64,000 bases of DNA from Flavobacteriaceae bacterium GF1 (GCA_009797885.1 WNKP01000004.1:298166-362165); one strand, 5' to 3'. Shown: positions 37,012 to 46,953, numbered from the stretch's first letter. Numbers and translations: made by a program. Notes: generated by a model not told the origin, from the sequence alone.

Positions 37012-38100
37012 ATGACATTAACAATGAATGGCAACAAAATAAAAATTCTTTTCGTTTTACCCACGTTGACCGCTGGAGGTGCCGAAAAAATAATTGCATA
37101 CATCGCCCAAAATATTAACAGGAAATATTTTGAATCTTATCTCATTATTGTAGGTCACGAAGCCGAAGCAAAATATAAGATTAAAGGGATTGAGGTGAAG
37201 TTTTTAAATAAGGACAGGGTGCTGTACGCAATTCCCGCTTTGTTTTCGGTGTTATATTCATATCGACCGAATGTGGTACTGAGTTCAATTGGGCACTTAA
37301 ATACCATTATGGGCCTTCTGTCTTTTTTCTTTGCCAAAACCAAGTTTGCCATTAGGGAATCAAGCGTCATTAGTGAAAGGAGTAAATTTGGGAAATCCAG
37401 AAAACTTGGGAATTTCAGTGGCCTTCTTTCAAAAATAGCGTACGATCAGGTAGATTGCGTTATTTGTCAATCCAGGGATATGGCCGAGGATTTCAAAAAA
37501 ATATATAACATTCCCGATACTAAGATTGACATCATCAACAACCCCATAACCCTAACCATAAAACCTAAAAGCAAGTCGGCTATCTCAGGCATAACTAAGT
37601 TTATCACGATTGGCAGACTCAGTCAGGAAAAGGGGCATCTTCGAGTTCTTGAATTACTTGCCAAACTAAAAAAACCCTTTCAATACACGATAATTGGTTC
37701 TGGTACAGAGAAAGATGTAATATTTGAGCGTATCAAAGAACTTAACTTGGAAGATAGGATAACGCACATTCAGCATACTGATGACGTATACCAATATTTG
37801 AAAACACATGATTTATTTCTTCAAGGTTCGTTTGTTGAGGGATTTCCGAATGCAGTATTGGAAAGTTGTGTTGCCGGAACCCCAGTTTTAGCCTTTAATG
37901 TGCCCGGAGGAACCAAAGAAATAATTGAACACAATATAAATGGGTTTCTAGTAGGCAATGAAGAAGAGTTTTTATCCTGTTTGAACTCAGATAGAAAATG
38001 GGACCCTACAGTAATTCATACCACAGTGTATGAAAAATATAATAGTGAAAAAATCGTTGGGCTTTATGAAAACTTATTTAAAAGACTTTTAAATGGATAA
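37012..38100 (+). CDS. Glycosyltransferase family 4
   Basis: The 362-residue protein has the N-terminal FVLPTLTAGGAEKI motif that is typical of GT4 enzymes of capsule and bacillosamine pathways. The C-terminal domain starts TKFITIGRLSQEKGHLRVLE and has LQGSFVEGFPNAVLESCVAGTPVLAFNVPGG, the nucleotide-sugar site. The ATG at 37024 is an equally good start. The gene is followed directly by a truncated asparagine synthetase, whose homology begins at the stop codon of this gene. Confidence 0.88.
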   Translation: MTLTMNGNKIKILFVLPTLTAGGAEKIIAYIAQNINRKYFESYLIIVGHEAEAKYKIKGIEVKFLNKDRVLYAIPALFSVLYSYRPNVVLSSIGHLNTIMGLLSFFFAKTKFAIRESSVISERSKFGKSRKLGNFSGLLSKIAYDQVDCVICQSRDMAEDFKKIYNIPDTKIDIINNPITLTIKPKSKSAISGITKFITIGRLSQEKGHLRVLELLAKLKKPFQYTIIGSGTEKDVIFERIKELNLEDRITHIQHTDDVYQYLKTHDLFLQGSFVEGFPNAVLESCVAGTPVLAFNVPGGTKEIIEHNINGFLVGNEEEFLSCLNSDRKWDPTVIHTTVYEKYNSEKIVGLYENLFKRLLNG

Positions 38101-38601
38101 ACAAACATTTGCGAAAACGCTTCCGATCTTAGTCTTAAAATGTACTTGAACAGAGACATCGATACCAATATGGACAGGACTTCAATGGCATTTTCCTTGG
38201 AGGCAAAATTCTCGCTTTTGGACTATCGAATATTGGAATTTGCCAATAGATTACCCACAGATTTTAAATTCAAAGCAAAAAATCAAAAACGCATTTTAAA
38301 GGAAATTCTTTTCAAGGATGTGCAAGAAGACCTCTTAAGCGGCCCCAAAGCAGGCTTCACCATGCCCCTAAAAAAATGGTTTCAAAATGAGCTTGAAACC
38401 TACGTAACTAACAATCCTCGGAATGACAAATCGTTTTTTGTTTTGAACGATACAAGTTACCAATATGCAGAAAAAATGGTCAATGACCAAATGAAACAGG
38501 TCTTTGAATCGTTCTTCCAGCTTATGGAGTATTTTGGCTTTAAAGAAGTGAATAAGCAACAATTCCGTAGGGCTTTCACCAAGCGGTTCAACTTTAAATA
38601 A
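38098..38601 (+). pseudogene. Truncated asparagine synthetase (C-terminal fragment of asnB)
   Basis: From about 38110 the frame encodes NICENASDLSLKMYLNRDID, TNMDRTSMAFSLEAKFSLLD and later LSGPKAGFTMPLKKWFQ, the C-terminal quarter of an AsnB-type asparagine synthetase. The glutaminase domain and the SGGVDSS ATP-binding loop are absent: the homologous frame begins at the stop of the preceding glycosyltransferase, without a start until the Met at 38140. It therefore looks like the scar of a deletion or replacement. A complete asnB lies 1.2 kb downstream. A residual separate function for the 153-codon ORF from 38140 is unlikely. Confidence 0.8.
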
Positions 38602-38683
38602 ATATAAAACCATGTTTTACGAATCAATTTGAAAGTGCGGGAACATTGATTTGAGTGCACCAGTTATTCAAATAATTTTTTAA

Positions 38684-39832
38684 ATGAACAAACAAAACCT
38701 AAGTATTCTAACCATAACAATGGGTAGCGGTGGAGCCCAAAAAGTAATCAGCCTACTCTTAAAGGAACTGATCAAAGACTTCAACGTATCCCTTGTGCTC
38801 TTTTACAATCAGGTTCATTTTGATATTCCCAAAGAGGTCGATTTAGTGGTTTTTAGCACGGAGCCCTCCGAGGAAAGGGGTGTATTTCAGAAATTTTCTG
38901 ACTTTGTCAAATTCTGCCGCAACTACCGAAAACTATTGAGAACGCGTAACATTCATTATTCAATCGCATTTCTAGCCTTTCCAAACATAGTTAGTGGTAT
39001 CGTATCACTATTCAACAAAAACTGTAAAATGGTTATTAGCGAACGGGGATTTCCGTCTGACAACATAACGAGCAAACTATCATTATATATTTCAAAAACT
39101 GCCTACCCCCTGTTTTACAACAAATGTGACTCGCTTTTTTCGAACTCAACACATATCAACCATGATTTAAAGAAAAATTTTGGCGTTGACATACCTATGG
39201 AGGTCATCTACAACCCTATTGAACCGCCTACGGTTTTTCGAACACCAAAAACCTATTTGGCGTCCAATAAAGACTATAAGATCATTACTGCTGGCTCAGT
39301 AATTACCCGTAAAAATCAGGAAATGATTTTACGAGCCCTAAAACGTATCAATTCAAAGGTTTTCACTTTCTCTGTTTTAGGTGATGGTCATTTGAAAGGA
39401 GCACTTCAACAAAAAGCAAAGAGTCTGGGAATTGACTCTCAAGTGGTTTTTCATGGAACAGTAAAAAACGTTGGCGCTTATTTGCCCCAATATGATTGCT
39501 TTGTTCTCTCATCGTTTACCGAGGGCTTTCCCAATGCGCTTTTGGAAGGCATGAGCTACGGGCTGCCCTGTATTTCCACCAATTGTTTATCGGGACCTTT
39601 GGAAATGCTGAATGAAAATAAGCCTGTTACCATCGGTGAAGGCGAGTTTGTAGAAGCCAAATATGGAATTTTGATCAACAATGATGATGACAAGGCCCTG
39701 TCAGCCGCATTGGTGTTTTTGCAACAAAGGCCTGACAAACAGGCCTATTATAGCAAAATGAGCCGCCAAAGAGCAATGGACTACGATCTTAAAACGGTCT
39801 ACAACCAATTTAAAACCTTTATACAGTCTTAA
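38684..39832 (+). CDS. Glycosyltransferase family 4 (PglA/PglJ-like)
   Basis: The 382-residue protein has LTITMGSGGAQKVISLLLKEL at the start, the motif of GT4 enzymes such as the GalNAc transferases of the Pgl pathway. SERGFPSDN lies mid-protein. The donor domain has YKIITAGSVITRKNQEMILRAL and LSSFTEGFPNALLEGMSYGLPCISTNCLSGP. It is preceded by the asnB fragment and is 11 bp before the complete asnB. Substrates unknown. Confidence 0.88.
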   Translation: MNKQNLSILTITMGSGGAQKVISLLLKELIKDFNVSLVLFYNQVHFDIPKEVDLVVFSTEPSEERGVFQKFSDFVKFCRNYRKLLRTRNIHYSIAFLAFPNIVSGIVSLFNKNCKMVISERGFPSDNITSKLSLYISKTAYPLFYNKCDSLFSNSTHINHDLKKNFGVDIPMEVIYNPIEPPTVFRTPKTYLASNKDYKIITAGSVITRKNQEMILRALKRINSKVFTFSVLGDGHLKGALQQKAKSLGIDSQVVFHGTVKNVGAYLPQYDCFVLSSFTEGFPNALLEGMSYGLPCISTNCLSGPLEMLNENKPVTIGEGEFVEAKYGILINNDDDKALSAALVFLQQRPDKQAYYSKMSRQRAMDYDLKTVYNQFKTFIQS

Positions 39833-39843
39833 AAGCATTTTAA

Positions 39844-41745
39844 ATGTGTGGAATTAACGGCATAATAGTAAAACAAGGCGCCAACGGAAGAGATATTCCC
39901 GCTGTTCTTAAAAGAATGAACGATTTGATTTTCCACCGAGGTCCAGATGAAGACGGGACTTTTGCGCAAACTGAAGATAAATATGGAGTGGGGATGGCCA
40001 TGAGAAGGCTCTCCATTATCGACCTAACTTCTGGACAACAGCCCATCTATTCTGACGATAAAAAAATCGTTATAACCTTCAATGGCGAAATCTATAATTA
40101 CAGAGAGTTAAAAGCAGAGTTAGAAGCCAAAAACGTAAGTTTTAAAACCAATAGTGACACCGAGGTCATTCTTAAGCTTTATGAAAGGGAAGGTCCTAGT
40201 TCTTTTTCAAAACTTGATGGAATGTTCGCTTTTGCCATTTATGATGAGCACCTAAAAAAGGTATTTATTGCGAGGGATTTTTTTGGCGAAAAACCCTTGT
40301 ACTACACCACGGAAAACAGTTCTTTTTTCTGGGCATCCGAACTTAAGTCGATAATGGGTGAATTGGGCCAAAAACCCAAGATTTCAAAAAAGGGCCTAAA
40401 TCTTTTTTTGCGGCTAACTTATGTTCCTGCGCCGCATACCATTTATGAGGGTATACACAAGCTTGAAGCGAATCATTTTTTAACCTACGATCTCGTTGCG
40501 CATACTTTTACTATTGAAAGAATTAACGAGGAACCTAAACCCATTCCTAGTCCAATTACTTTTGAACAGGCGAAATCGAGAGTTAAGGATATCGTGGAGC
40601 GAAGTGTAGATAGTCGTTCAGTATCCGATGTTCCACTGGGAACTTTTCTCTCTGGGGGTGTGGACTCTTCAATAGTTTCCCTGTGTTTGTCCCAGGTTTC
40701 CTCCAAAAAAGTGGAAACCTTCTCCATTGGATTCAAGAAAAATACCTTTGATGAAACGGATAAATCGCAGCTCGTGGCCAAACTCATTAATAGCAATCAC
40801 CATGAATTCAAAATAGATGAAAATGATCTAAAGAACAATATTCATGAAATATTGGTAAACTTTGATGAGCCCTTTTCGGACACAGCCTCCTTGCCTACCT
40901 ATCTGGTATCTAAAAAGACCAGGGAACATGTTACCGTAGCCCTAACCGGAGACGGAGGTGATGAAGTTTTTGGGGGCTATAACAAGTACTATGTGGGCAA
41001 GATGAACAGGAGATATACGAAATGGGTCCCCAAGGCTTTACATTCTACCGTAAGGGGGCTTGCCAATTCAATGCTAGCAACGAAAAATGACCATAGAGGT
41101 AGGCGCTTTCAAATTAGAAAACTATTGAACAGCATCGACTACGATGGGCAGTTTTTCTGGAATATTATCTCACTTGCCAACACCGAAAATCAATTGTCCG
41201 AAATATTATTACCACATAATCTCGAAATTGATTTGTTTGATGAGTACAAAAAGATACTTGATTTAGACAAGGCGACCTCACTGACGGACTTTAGGCAAAT
41301 TGATAAAATAATCAGTCTGGAAGGAGGAATGTTACCCAAGGTAGATCGCACAAGTATGATGAATTCCCTGGAATGTAGGGCGCCTTTTCTAAACAGGGAA
41401 CTATGGGAGTTTACAAACACGCTTCCTGAACAGTATCTTATGAAGGGTTGGAACAAAAAGTATATTCTAAAGGAGGCCTTCAAAGATCAATTTCCCGACC
41501 AATTTTTGGAACGAAGTAAAAGTGGTTTTGGTTCCCCCGTTGGTGATTGGTTAAGATCGAGTTTACGCAAAGAATTGGAATCTTATATCGATATCAAATT
41601 TTTAAAATCACAGGAGTTGTTTAACGCTGACACTATAGTACCCTTGGTTAAAAATCATTTATCGAGAAAGCAGGATAATACGTTTCGAGTTTGGGCATTT
41701 TACTGCTTTCAGAAATGGTATACCTACAATTATCTCAAAATATAA
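39844..41745 (+). CDS. asnB: Asparagine synthase (glutamine-hydrolysing), exopolysaccharide-locus type
   Basis: The 633-residue protein begins MCGINGI, with Cys2 as the glutaminase nucleophile, and contains the amidotransferase blocks RGPDEDG, RLSIIDL and NGEIYNY. The synthetase domain has LSGGVDSSIVSL near residue 265 and GDGGDEVFGGYNKY. Such full-length AsnB copies are common inside surface-polysaccharide clusters, where they are thought to amidate a uronic acid or act on an amino-acid substituent. Housekeeping asparagine synthesis is also possible. It lies between two glycosyltransferase genes, 11 bp after one and 8 bp before the other. Confidence 0.9.
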   Translation: MCGINGIIVKQGANGRDIPAVLKRMNDLIFHRGPDEDGTFAQTEDKYGVGMAMRRLSIIDLTSGQQPIYSDDKKIVITFNGEIYNYRELKAELEAKNVSFKTNSDTEVILKLYEREGPSSFSKLDGMFAFAIYDEHLKKVFIARDFFGEKPLYYTTENSSFFWASELKSIMGELGQKPKISKKGLNLFLRLTYVPAPHTIYEGIHKLEANHFLTYDLVAHTFTIERINEEPKPIPSPITFEQAKSRVKDIVERSVDSRSVSDVPLGTFLSGGVDSSIVSLCLSQVSSKKVETFSIGFKKNTFDETDKSQLVAKLINSNHHEFKIDENDLKNNIHEILVNFDEPFSDTASLPTYLVSKKTREHVTVALTGDGGDEVFGGYNKYYVGKMNRRYTKWVPKALHSTVRGLANSMLATKNDHRGRRFQIRKLLNSIDYDGQFFWNIISLANTENQLSEILLPHNLEIDLFDEYKKILDLDKATSLTDFRQIDKIISLEGGMLPKVDRTSMMNSLECRAPFLNRELWEFTNTLPEQYLMKGWNKKYILKEAFKDQFPDQFLERSKSGFGSPVGDWLRSSLRKELESYIDIKFLKSQELFNADTIVPLVKNHLSRKQDNTFRVWAFYCFQKWYTYNYLKI

Positions 41746-41753
41746 AATCAGGC

Positions 41754-42884
41754 ATGAACAAAAAAATACTATTAATAGCATCGTTGGCCGAATCCCTAAT
41801 TCATTTTAGGGGTGATTTTATGGCCGCTTTGGTAAAACAAGGTTATACCGTTTTTGCTGCTGCACCTGATATTTCCAGAGAAGTGTTAGATGATTTGAAG
41901 GAACTACAGGTAAATCCCCTTGCCATTGATTTGGACAGAACCGGACTTAATCCCCTTAATGATCTTAGGTTAGTATTACAGTTAAAAAAAATTGTACGTA
42001 AATACGAAATCGATTTGGTATTTCCGTACACCATTAAACCCGTGGTCTATGGTTCAATGGCGGCAAGAATGGTCGGGGTGCCAGTAATATCCCTGATAAC
42101 TGGTCTTGGGTTTACCTTCAGTGGAGCATCAAGAAAAGCTAAATTTTTGCAACAAATAACGAAAAGATTATATCGGTTTGCGCTACGAAGTAACAAACTG
42201 GTTATTTTTCAAAATGAGGACGATCTGCAGCTTTTTAAAAAAAGTAACATACTTGCAAAAGACCAAAGGACCTCAATTGTGAATGGCTCTGGGGTAAATT
42301 TGAACAGATATCCCTTCCGCATCAAAAAAGCGAATACGGCCACTATAAAATTTGTCATTGTGGCACGATTGATTAGGGAAAAAGGCATTCAACTTTTTAT
42401 GGATTCGGCAACGGCGCTTAAGGAGCACTTTACCAATGCAGAATTTCATGTGATTGGTGGACAGGCAGATCCCCCCTCTGGTATAAATGTTGATGTTTTA
42501 AGGCAATTGGATGACGCCAATATTATTGTTTTTCATGGCATAAAGGACAATGTTCCCGAATTCTTGCAGGAGATGGATGTTTTTGTACTACCCACTTTTT
42601 ACAGGGAGGGAGTCCCAAGATCTATTTTGGAAGCCTTATCCGTGGGGATGCCTGTAATTACTACCGATATGCCAGGGTGCAAGGAGACGGTTATTCCCAA
42701 GAAAAATGGATTTTTGATTCCACCCAATAGTTTGGACCACTTGTTGGATGCATGCCGTTATTTTCTTGAAAACCCCTCTGCCGTAGAGGAAATGGGAAAA
42801 CAAAGTAGGCTCTTGGCCGAAAGAAAATTTGATGTGAATATCATAAACAATTCATTAATACAGCACATTAAAACCGTAATATAA
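41754..42884 (+). CDS. Glycosyltransferase family 4 (PglA-like)
   Basis: The product of about 376 residues starts MNKKILLIASLAESLIHFRG, a typical start of the alpha-1,3-GalNAc transferase PglA group. VFPYTIKPVVYGSMAAR and SLITGLGFTFSG are also typical of that group. The donor site has FVIVARLIREKGI and LPTFYREGVPRSILEALSVGMPVITTDMPGCKE. PglA adds the second sugar on a bacillosamine-type lipid carrier, consistent with the PglC-like, PglE-like and PglF-like genes in the window. The ATG at 41754, 8 bp after asnB, is chosen over an upstream in-frame ATG inside asnB. Confidence 0.9.
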   Translation: MNKKILLIASLAESLIHFRGDFMAALVKQGYTVFAAAPDISREVLDDLKELQVNPLAIDLDRTGLNPLNDLRLVLQLKKIVRKYEIDLVFPYTIKPVVYGSMAARMVGVPVISLITGLGFTFSGASRKAKFLQQITKRLYRFALRSNKLVIFQNEDDLQLFKKSNILAKDQRTSIVNGSGVNLNRYPFRIKKANTATIKFVIVARLIREKGIQLFMDSATALKEHFTNAEFHVIGGQADPPSGINVDVLRQLDDANIIVFHGIKDNVPEFLQEMDVFVLPTFYREGVPRSILEALSVGMPVITTDMPGCKETVIPKKNGFLIPPNSLDHLLDACRYFLENPSAVEEMGKQSRLLAERKFDVNIINNSLIQHIKTVI

Positions 42885-43095
42885 TCCCATGGACTCCTGT
42901 TTTTGACCTATTTGGCGAAATGGGAAATCCTATTGAACGTTCAAAGAGGTTTGTTCTTCGATCTATGCTTCCCGTGGTTCGCCTAAAAAGAAAAATTAAT
43001 ATAATTTAGTTATCTAAAATCTGTTAATAAGGCTTTAAAAACCAAAAACTTGAACGATTTATAAAGAAAGTGATTGGTAAAATAATCTGGTTATT

Positions 43096-43701
43096 ATGTA
43101 CAAAAGGTTTTTTAAAAGAGTTTTAGACTTTTTCGCATCTCTGGTAGCACTGATTTTATTTTCTCCCTTAATTATTACCTTGATTGTTCTGCTACTATTC
43201 GCCAATAACGGCAAACCGTTCTTCTTCCAAAAAAGACCCGGGAAGCATACGAAGATATTCACGATCATAAAGTTCAAGACGATGAGGGACCCGAAAAAAG
43301 ATGAAAGTGAATTAATCAATCAAGAACAGCGTATTACAAAAATTGGGGCATTTATTCGAAAGACTTCCTTAGATGAGCTTTTGCAATTGGTTAATGTTTT
43401 GAAGGGCGACATGTCACTCATTGGCCCTAGACCCTTGTTAATTGATTATCTTCCATTATATAATGAAGAACAAGCGAGAAGGCATTTGGTAAAACCCGGC
43501 ATCACTGGATGGGCTCAAGTGAATGGTCGCACGGCCCTATCATGGGAGGAAAAATTCGCTTATGACGTATGGTACGTTGATAACTTAAGCTTTTATAACG
43601 ATTTGAAAATCTTATTAAAAACAATTCAAAAAGTCTTCAATCGACAGGCGATGTCGTCCATTGAAGAGGCTTCATTTGCGGGTTGGAAAGGGAACACTTG
43701 A
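43096..43701 (+). CDS. PglC-like monotopic phosphoglycosyltransferase (initiating sugar transferase)
   Basis: The 201-residue protein is the minimal catalytic form of the bacterial sugar transferase family. A re-entrant N-terminal helix (residues 10-35, RVLDFFASLVALILFSPL), FKTMRD, the catalytic Asp-Glu in TSLDELLQLVNVLKGDMSLIGPRP and PGITGWAQVNGRTALSWEEKF are all present. It moves a phosphosugar onto undecaprenyl phosphate and so starts the repeat unit. Size and motifs fit PglC rather than the polytopic WbaP. It is the last gene of the glycosyltransferase run, 211 bp after the PglA-like gene. Confidence 0.92.
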   Translation: MYKRFFKRVLDFFASLVALILFSPLIITLIVLLLFANNGKPFFFQKRPGKHTKIFTIIKFKTMRDPKKDESELINQEQRITKIGAFIRKTSLDELLQLVNVLKGDMSLIGPRPLLIDYLPLYNEEQARRHLVKPGITGWAQVNGRTALSWEEKFAYDVWYVDNLSFYNDLKILLKTIQKVFNRQAMSSIEEASFAGWKGNT

Positions 43702-43948
43702 ACGTGTGTTAATTAGTCACGGAAGTCCTCTGCGCAGTCCAAAAAGGGATATTCAGAAGTAAAGTGACCTATTGATTTACATTCAAATGCTTAGTAACTT
43801 TTAGTTATCCCAAATCCCAAAATTGGTCGATATCGTTCAAAAACAGGGTTTTATCTTTTATAGATGACATAAAACACTAGGATAATCCTAGAATAATTGT
43901 AATTTGTATTGTTATGGGTCTACTATAACTTTTTTAAGGTTATTAAAA

Positions 43949-44746
43949 ATGGCTGCCATTGAAAGATTAAAGTTCTATTTAGTAAAATCCCCATTAGGAA
44001 GATATTTAAGATATATACAGGGAAAATTGATATATCTAAAATTAAGCAGATACAGTCCTATAGTCCATCCCTCGAAAAAAACTGTGTATTGTATTTCCCC
44101 ATATAAAACAGGTACCACTTACCTTTCCAGTGTTTTTAGTTCTGAAGTTTCCATGCACGAACCTATACATTATATCACCTATAAGATTCTTGACAAGGAT
44201 TTTGATAAATACTTCGTAAAAAGAATGAATTACTTGGGGTTAAAGTTGGAATGCTCCGGTTGTTGGAGTGCTTATATCGACCAATTGGCCAACAATGAAG
44301 TCGCAAAAGACCTAGAATACATATGCATTTTAAGACCCCCTTCATCCTGGATAACATCTGTAATAAACTATTGGAATAAGCCAACAATGTTAGAGTTTCA
44401 GTTTCAAATTGCGGTAGACTTTTTCTGGAAAGATAAAGTTGGAGTCGATTTGCACTCTTTCAATTTTGATGGGGACACCAAAACAAATGAGCGAATAATA
44501 AATAAGTTAATTGATTTCTATTTCAAGTTTACAAACAAAACAAGATTATTGAACAATATTACTTATATACATTTGAAAGAAATCAACGAAAACCTGCCGC
44601 TCATAGAATCACTAATAAATGAGAAAGCAATCGTGGAGAATGGATGGAAGAAAATAAATAATGAAAAGAAATTTATTTATAACAATGAAAATATTGACAA
44701 GCAATACAAAGAACTGATCGATAAATTGAAAGTTTCCCCGGATTAG
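43949..44746 (+). CDS. Putative sulfotransferase, paralogue A
   Basis: The product of about 265 residues has VYCISPYKTGTTYLSSVF near residues 46-63, which resembles the 5'-phosphosulfate loop (KTGTT or KSGTT) of PAPS-dependent sulfotransferases. ICILRPPSSWITSVINYW near 130-147 has the Arg and Ser spacing of the 3'-phosphate-binding region. The remainder matches no family I can name. Its close relative at 45152 shares both blocks and the overall length, and the ATG at 43949 gives the N-terminus they share. A complete PAPS-generating set lies 20 kb upstream. It would sulfate the polymer or a lipid-linked unit. Confidence 0.65.
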   Translation: MAAIERLKFYLVKSPLGRYLRYIQGKLIYLKLSRYSPIVHPSKKTVYCISPYKTGTTYLSSVFSSEVSMHEPIHYITYKILDKDFDKYFVKRMNYLGLKLECSGCWSAYIDQLANNEVAKDLEYICILRPPSSWITSVINYWNKPTMLEFQFQIAVDFFWKDKVGVDLHSFNFDGDTKTNERIINKLIDFYFKFTNKTRLLNNITYIHLKEINENLPLIESLINEKAIVENGWKKINNEKKFIYNNENIDKQYKELIDKLKVSPD

Positions 44747-45151
44747 AACTACCTACTTTTCTAAAATTTCTATAACCTTATTGTTGTCAGTTCTTTTAGG
44801 TCTGGCCCTTAAGAATCAAGTCTTCCATATTTTACAGGTTGCATTTTGTTCGCTAATTTCCAGCAATTAACTCATTTTAGATTCCTATTTGTCTTTTCAA
44901 AAAAACACATTTATGTTTGATGGTCCTATTGTAGTACACCTTTAAAATTTGAAAGGGAAAGTTGAAGTCCATAGAGATATGTCCTTTTTAGGGAGTTCGT
45001 TTAACTTGAAGCGTTGGGGAAATCGGATTTTATGAAAAGTAGTCGAATTTTCAAAGTCTTTCATCGTTAATATGGTTTGGGATAAGTACTCCCTTATTAA
45101 TTTTAGGCTCCCTATCCAACATGGAAAAGATAGGCGGTAAATACCAAATTC
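44747..45151. other. Intergenic region between the sulfotransferase paralogues
   Basis: About 400 bp without a recognised gene. The minus-strand frame that enters it is antisense to the N-terminal part of the next gene and has no independent support. No repeat that would explain the duplication is visible. Confidence 0.35.
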
Positions 45152-45955
45152 ATGAGCATAACCAATTCGATTAAACGCTTTATTGTTCGAACTCCTTTCG
45201 CCGAAATTGTAAAAAATATTCAAGCTGGAATATTGTATGCACAAATACCCCCTTTGAAATCGAAGATTGAACGAAAAACGGTCTACTGCATTTCACCGTA
45301 TAAAACAGGCACTACTTATTTGGCGAGCTGTTTTGGTCCAGAAATATCACAACACGAACCGCTTCATCACGTAACATTGAAATATCTTGATAAAAATTTT
45401 GACGGGTTTTTCGCAAAACGGATGAACCATCTAAATCTTAAGTTGGAATGTTCAGGATTTTTGAGCGCTTACGTCACTGAATTATCTCAAAATGAAGTGG
45501 CTCGGGATTTGGAATACATATGGACTTTAAGACCTCCGTCTGCATGGATAACTTCTTTGGTCAACTACTATTACAGAACAGATTCCCTACTCCATTTCCA
45601 ATTTGATTTTGTCGTTGATTTGTTTTGGAAAAGAAAGGTCGGTATAGATTTACGTGAATTTCAAATTGGGGCGGAAACAAAAAAGAACCAAGAAATAATT
45701 GACAAATTGATTCAGGTTTATTTTGAATGGACTAAAAAAAGTAGTTTGTTAAAAAATGTGACTTACATTGAGATAAAGGAAATAGACAACAATTTGCCAA
45801 TGGTTGAGTCGATGATCGGTGCAACTTCTACAATCAAAAATCGTTCGAGAAACAAAGCAACAAACAAAGCCTTCTCTTATAAAAACGAATCCATTGACGC
45901 GGAATACGAGCTTTTAACGGCAAAGTTAATTAAGGAAAGAAACTCATTGGTTTAA
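45152..45955 (+). CDS. Putative sulfotransferase, paralogue B
   Basis: The 267-residue protein is a clear paralogue of the previous gene. TVYCISPYKTGTTYLASCF (about 43-61) forms the putative PAPS 5' loop, and WTLRPPSAWITSLVNYYY carries the putative 3'-phosphate site. LKLECSG, NEVA+DLEYI and FFAKRMNHL blocks are shared almost unchanged. The C-terminal third is more diverged. No signal peptide or membrane helix is obvious, so it should act in the cytoplasm on a lipid-linked or nucleotide-bound intermediate. Confidence 0.65.
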   Translation: MSITNSIKRFIVRTPFAEIVKNIQAGILYAQIPPLKSKIERKTVYCISPYKTGTTYLASCFGPEISQHEPLHHVTLKYLDKNFDGFFAKRMNHLNLKLECSGFLSAYVTELSQNEVARDLEYIWTLRPPSAWITSLVNYYYRTDSLLHFQFDFVVDLFWKRKVGIDLREFQIGAETKKNQEIIDKLIQVYFEWTKKSSLLKNVTYIEIKEIDNNLPMVESMIGATSTIKNRSRNKATNKAFSYKNESIDAEYELLTAKLIKERNSLV

Positions 45956-46167
45956 ATGAAAAGCGTTAGGTAAACCCTTAAAGAAATTTACACGTTGTTA
46001 ATTGCTATTTGAGGCTAGCCAATACGGACCTACGGTCATGCACGACTGTTGGGCTTAACAAGAATAAAAAAGTATTTTAGGCCGGGCACCGGTTGGAGTA
46101 GGAAATAAAGGAAAACCAATGCCGCAAAGACTCAATATTTTTGTCAACTTCAGTGTTCATCCGTAAC

Positions 46168-46953
46168 CTAATAAAAATAGAATTCCTCTCGCAACCCTGG
46201 AGTAATGAATCTAAAGCGATAGTTCTGGAATTTACTATATAGCCGTTTGAGACTTTGCACCGAAATCCAATTCCCATGGTTATTGAACTTTTTTACATTT
46301 TGGGAAGACATATAAATATTTTCACCGTTTCCTACGCTATATATCCCAGCTGAAAAAGGAACCTTCTTCAATTCTATACTTGAGTCGAGAGTCGTTAAGC
46401 GATGATCAAAATAGAATGTCGAATCGATACCAATAAAATATTTTACAAGCTCGGGCTTAACAATTATTGAACTCCCACATAGATCGTTAAACTTAAAGGT
46501 TTTAACCAAGAACTTTTTCCCCTCGAAATGGATATATCCGTTTTTTATGTACCAACCAGGGATATGCTTGCTGCTGTTATTTACAAATGCTGAAATATTT
46601 TTACTTATAAAATCATCTGAATCTACCGTCATGATATAATCGGTCTTGAACTCTTTGGAAGCATACTCCGCCCCTAGCAATATTTTCTTTCCCTTATCTA
46701 TTTCCTTGCCTCTATAACTGTTCTCCGAACTTTCTAAGTCATTGGAAATTGGAGGTTCAAAATCAGCTTGTAGGTAATGAAGGTTTTGATGACTAAAAGT
46801 AGTCTCCGGAATTTCATGACAGACCACTACAACTTTAAAATTGGAATCCGTCTGATTGCAAATTGACTTCAGAGTGCTTTCAAATAATTGACTGAATTTA
46901 TTCCAATCTGATGTTACTGTCTTACTCTTAACGGGAACAACGAAGGTCAACAT
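46168..46953 (-). CDS. Glycosyltransferase family 2-like protein
   Basis: The 261-residue protein starts LTFVVPVKSKTVTSDWNKF, with a GT-A type beta-alpha opening, and has SICNQTDSNFKVVVVCHE and the metal-binding motif VDSDDF (DSDD at 111-114). SAGIYSVGNGENIYMS near 220 resembles the end of the catalytic core in GT2 proteins of surface-polysaccharide clusters. It is the only gene on the minus strand between the sulfotransferases and the SDR block, so it has its own promoter. Donor sugar unknown. Confidence 0.75.
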   Translation of the reverse strand: MLTFVVPVKSKTVTSDWNKFSQLFESTLKSICNQTDSNFKVVVVCHEIPETTFSHQNLHYLQADFEPPISNDLESSENSYRGKEIDKGKKILLGAEYASKEFKTDYIMTVDSDDFISKNISAFVNNSSKHIPGWYIKNGYIHFEGKKFLVKTFKFNDLCGSSIIVKPELVKYFIGIDSTFYFDHRLTTLDSSIELKKVPFSAGIYSVGNGENIYMSSQNVKKFNNHGNWISVQSLKRLYSKFQNYRFRFITPGLREEFYFY

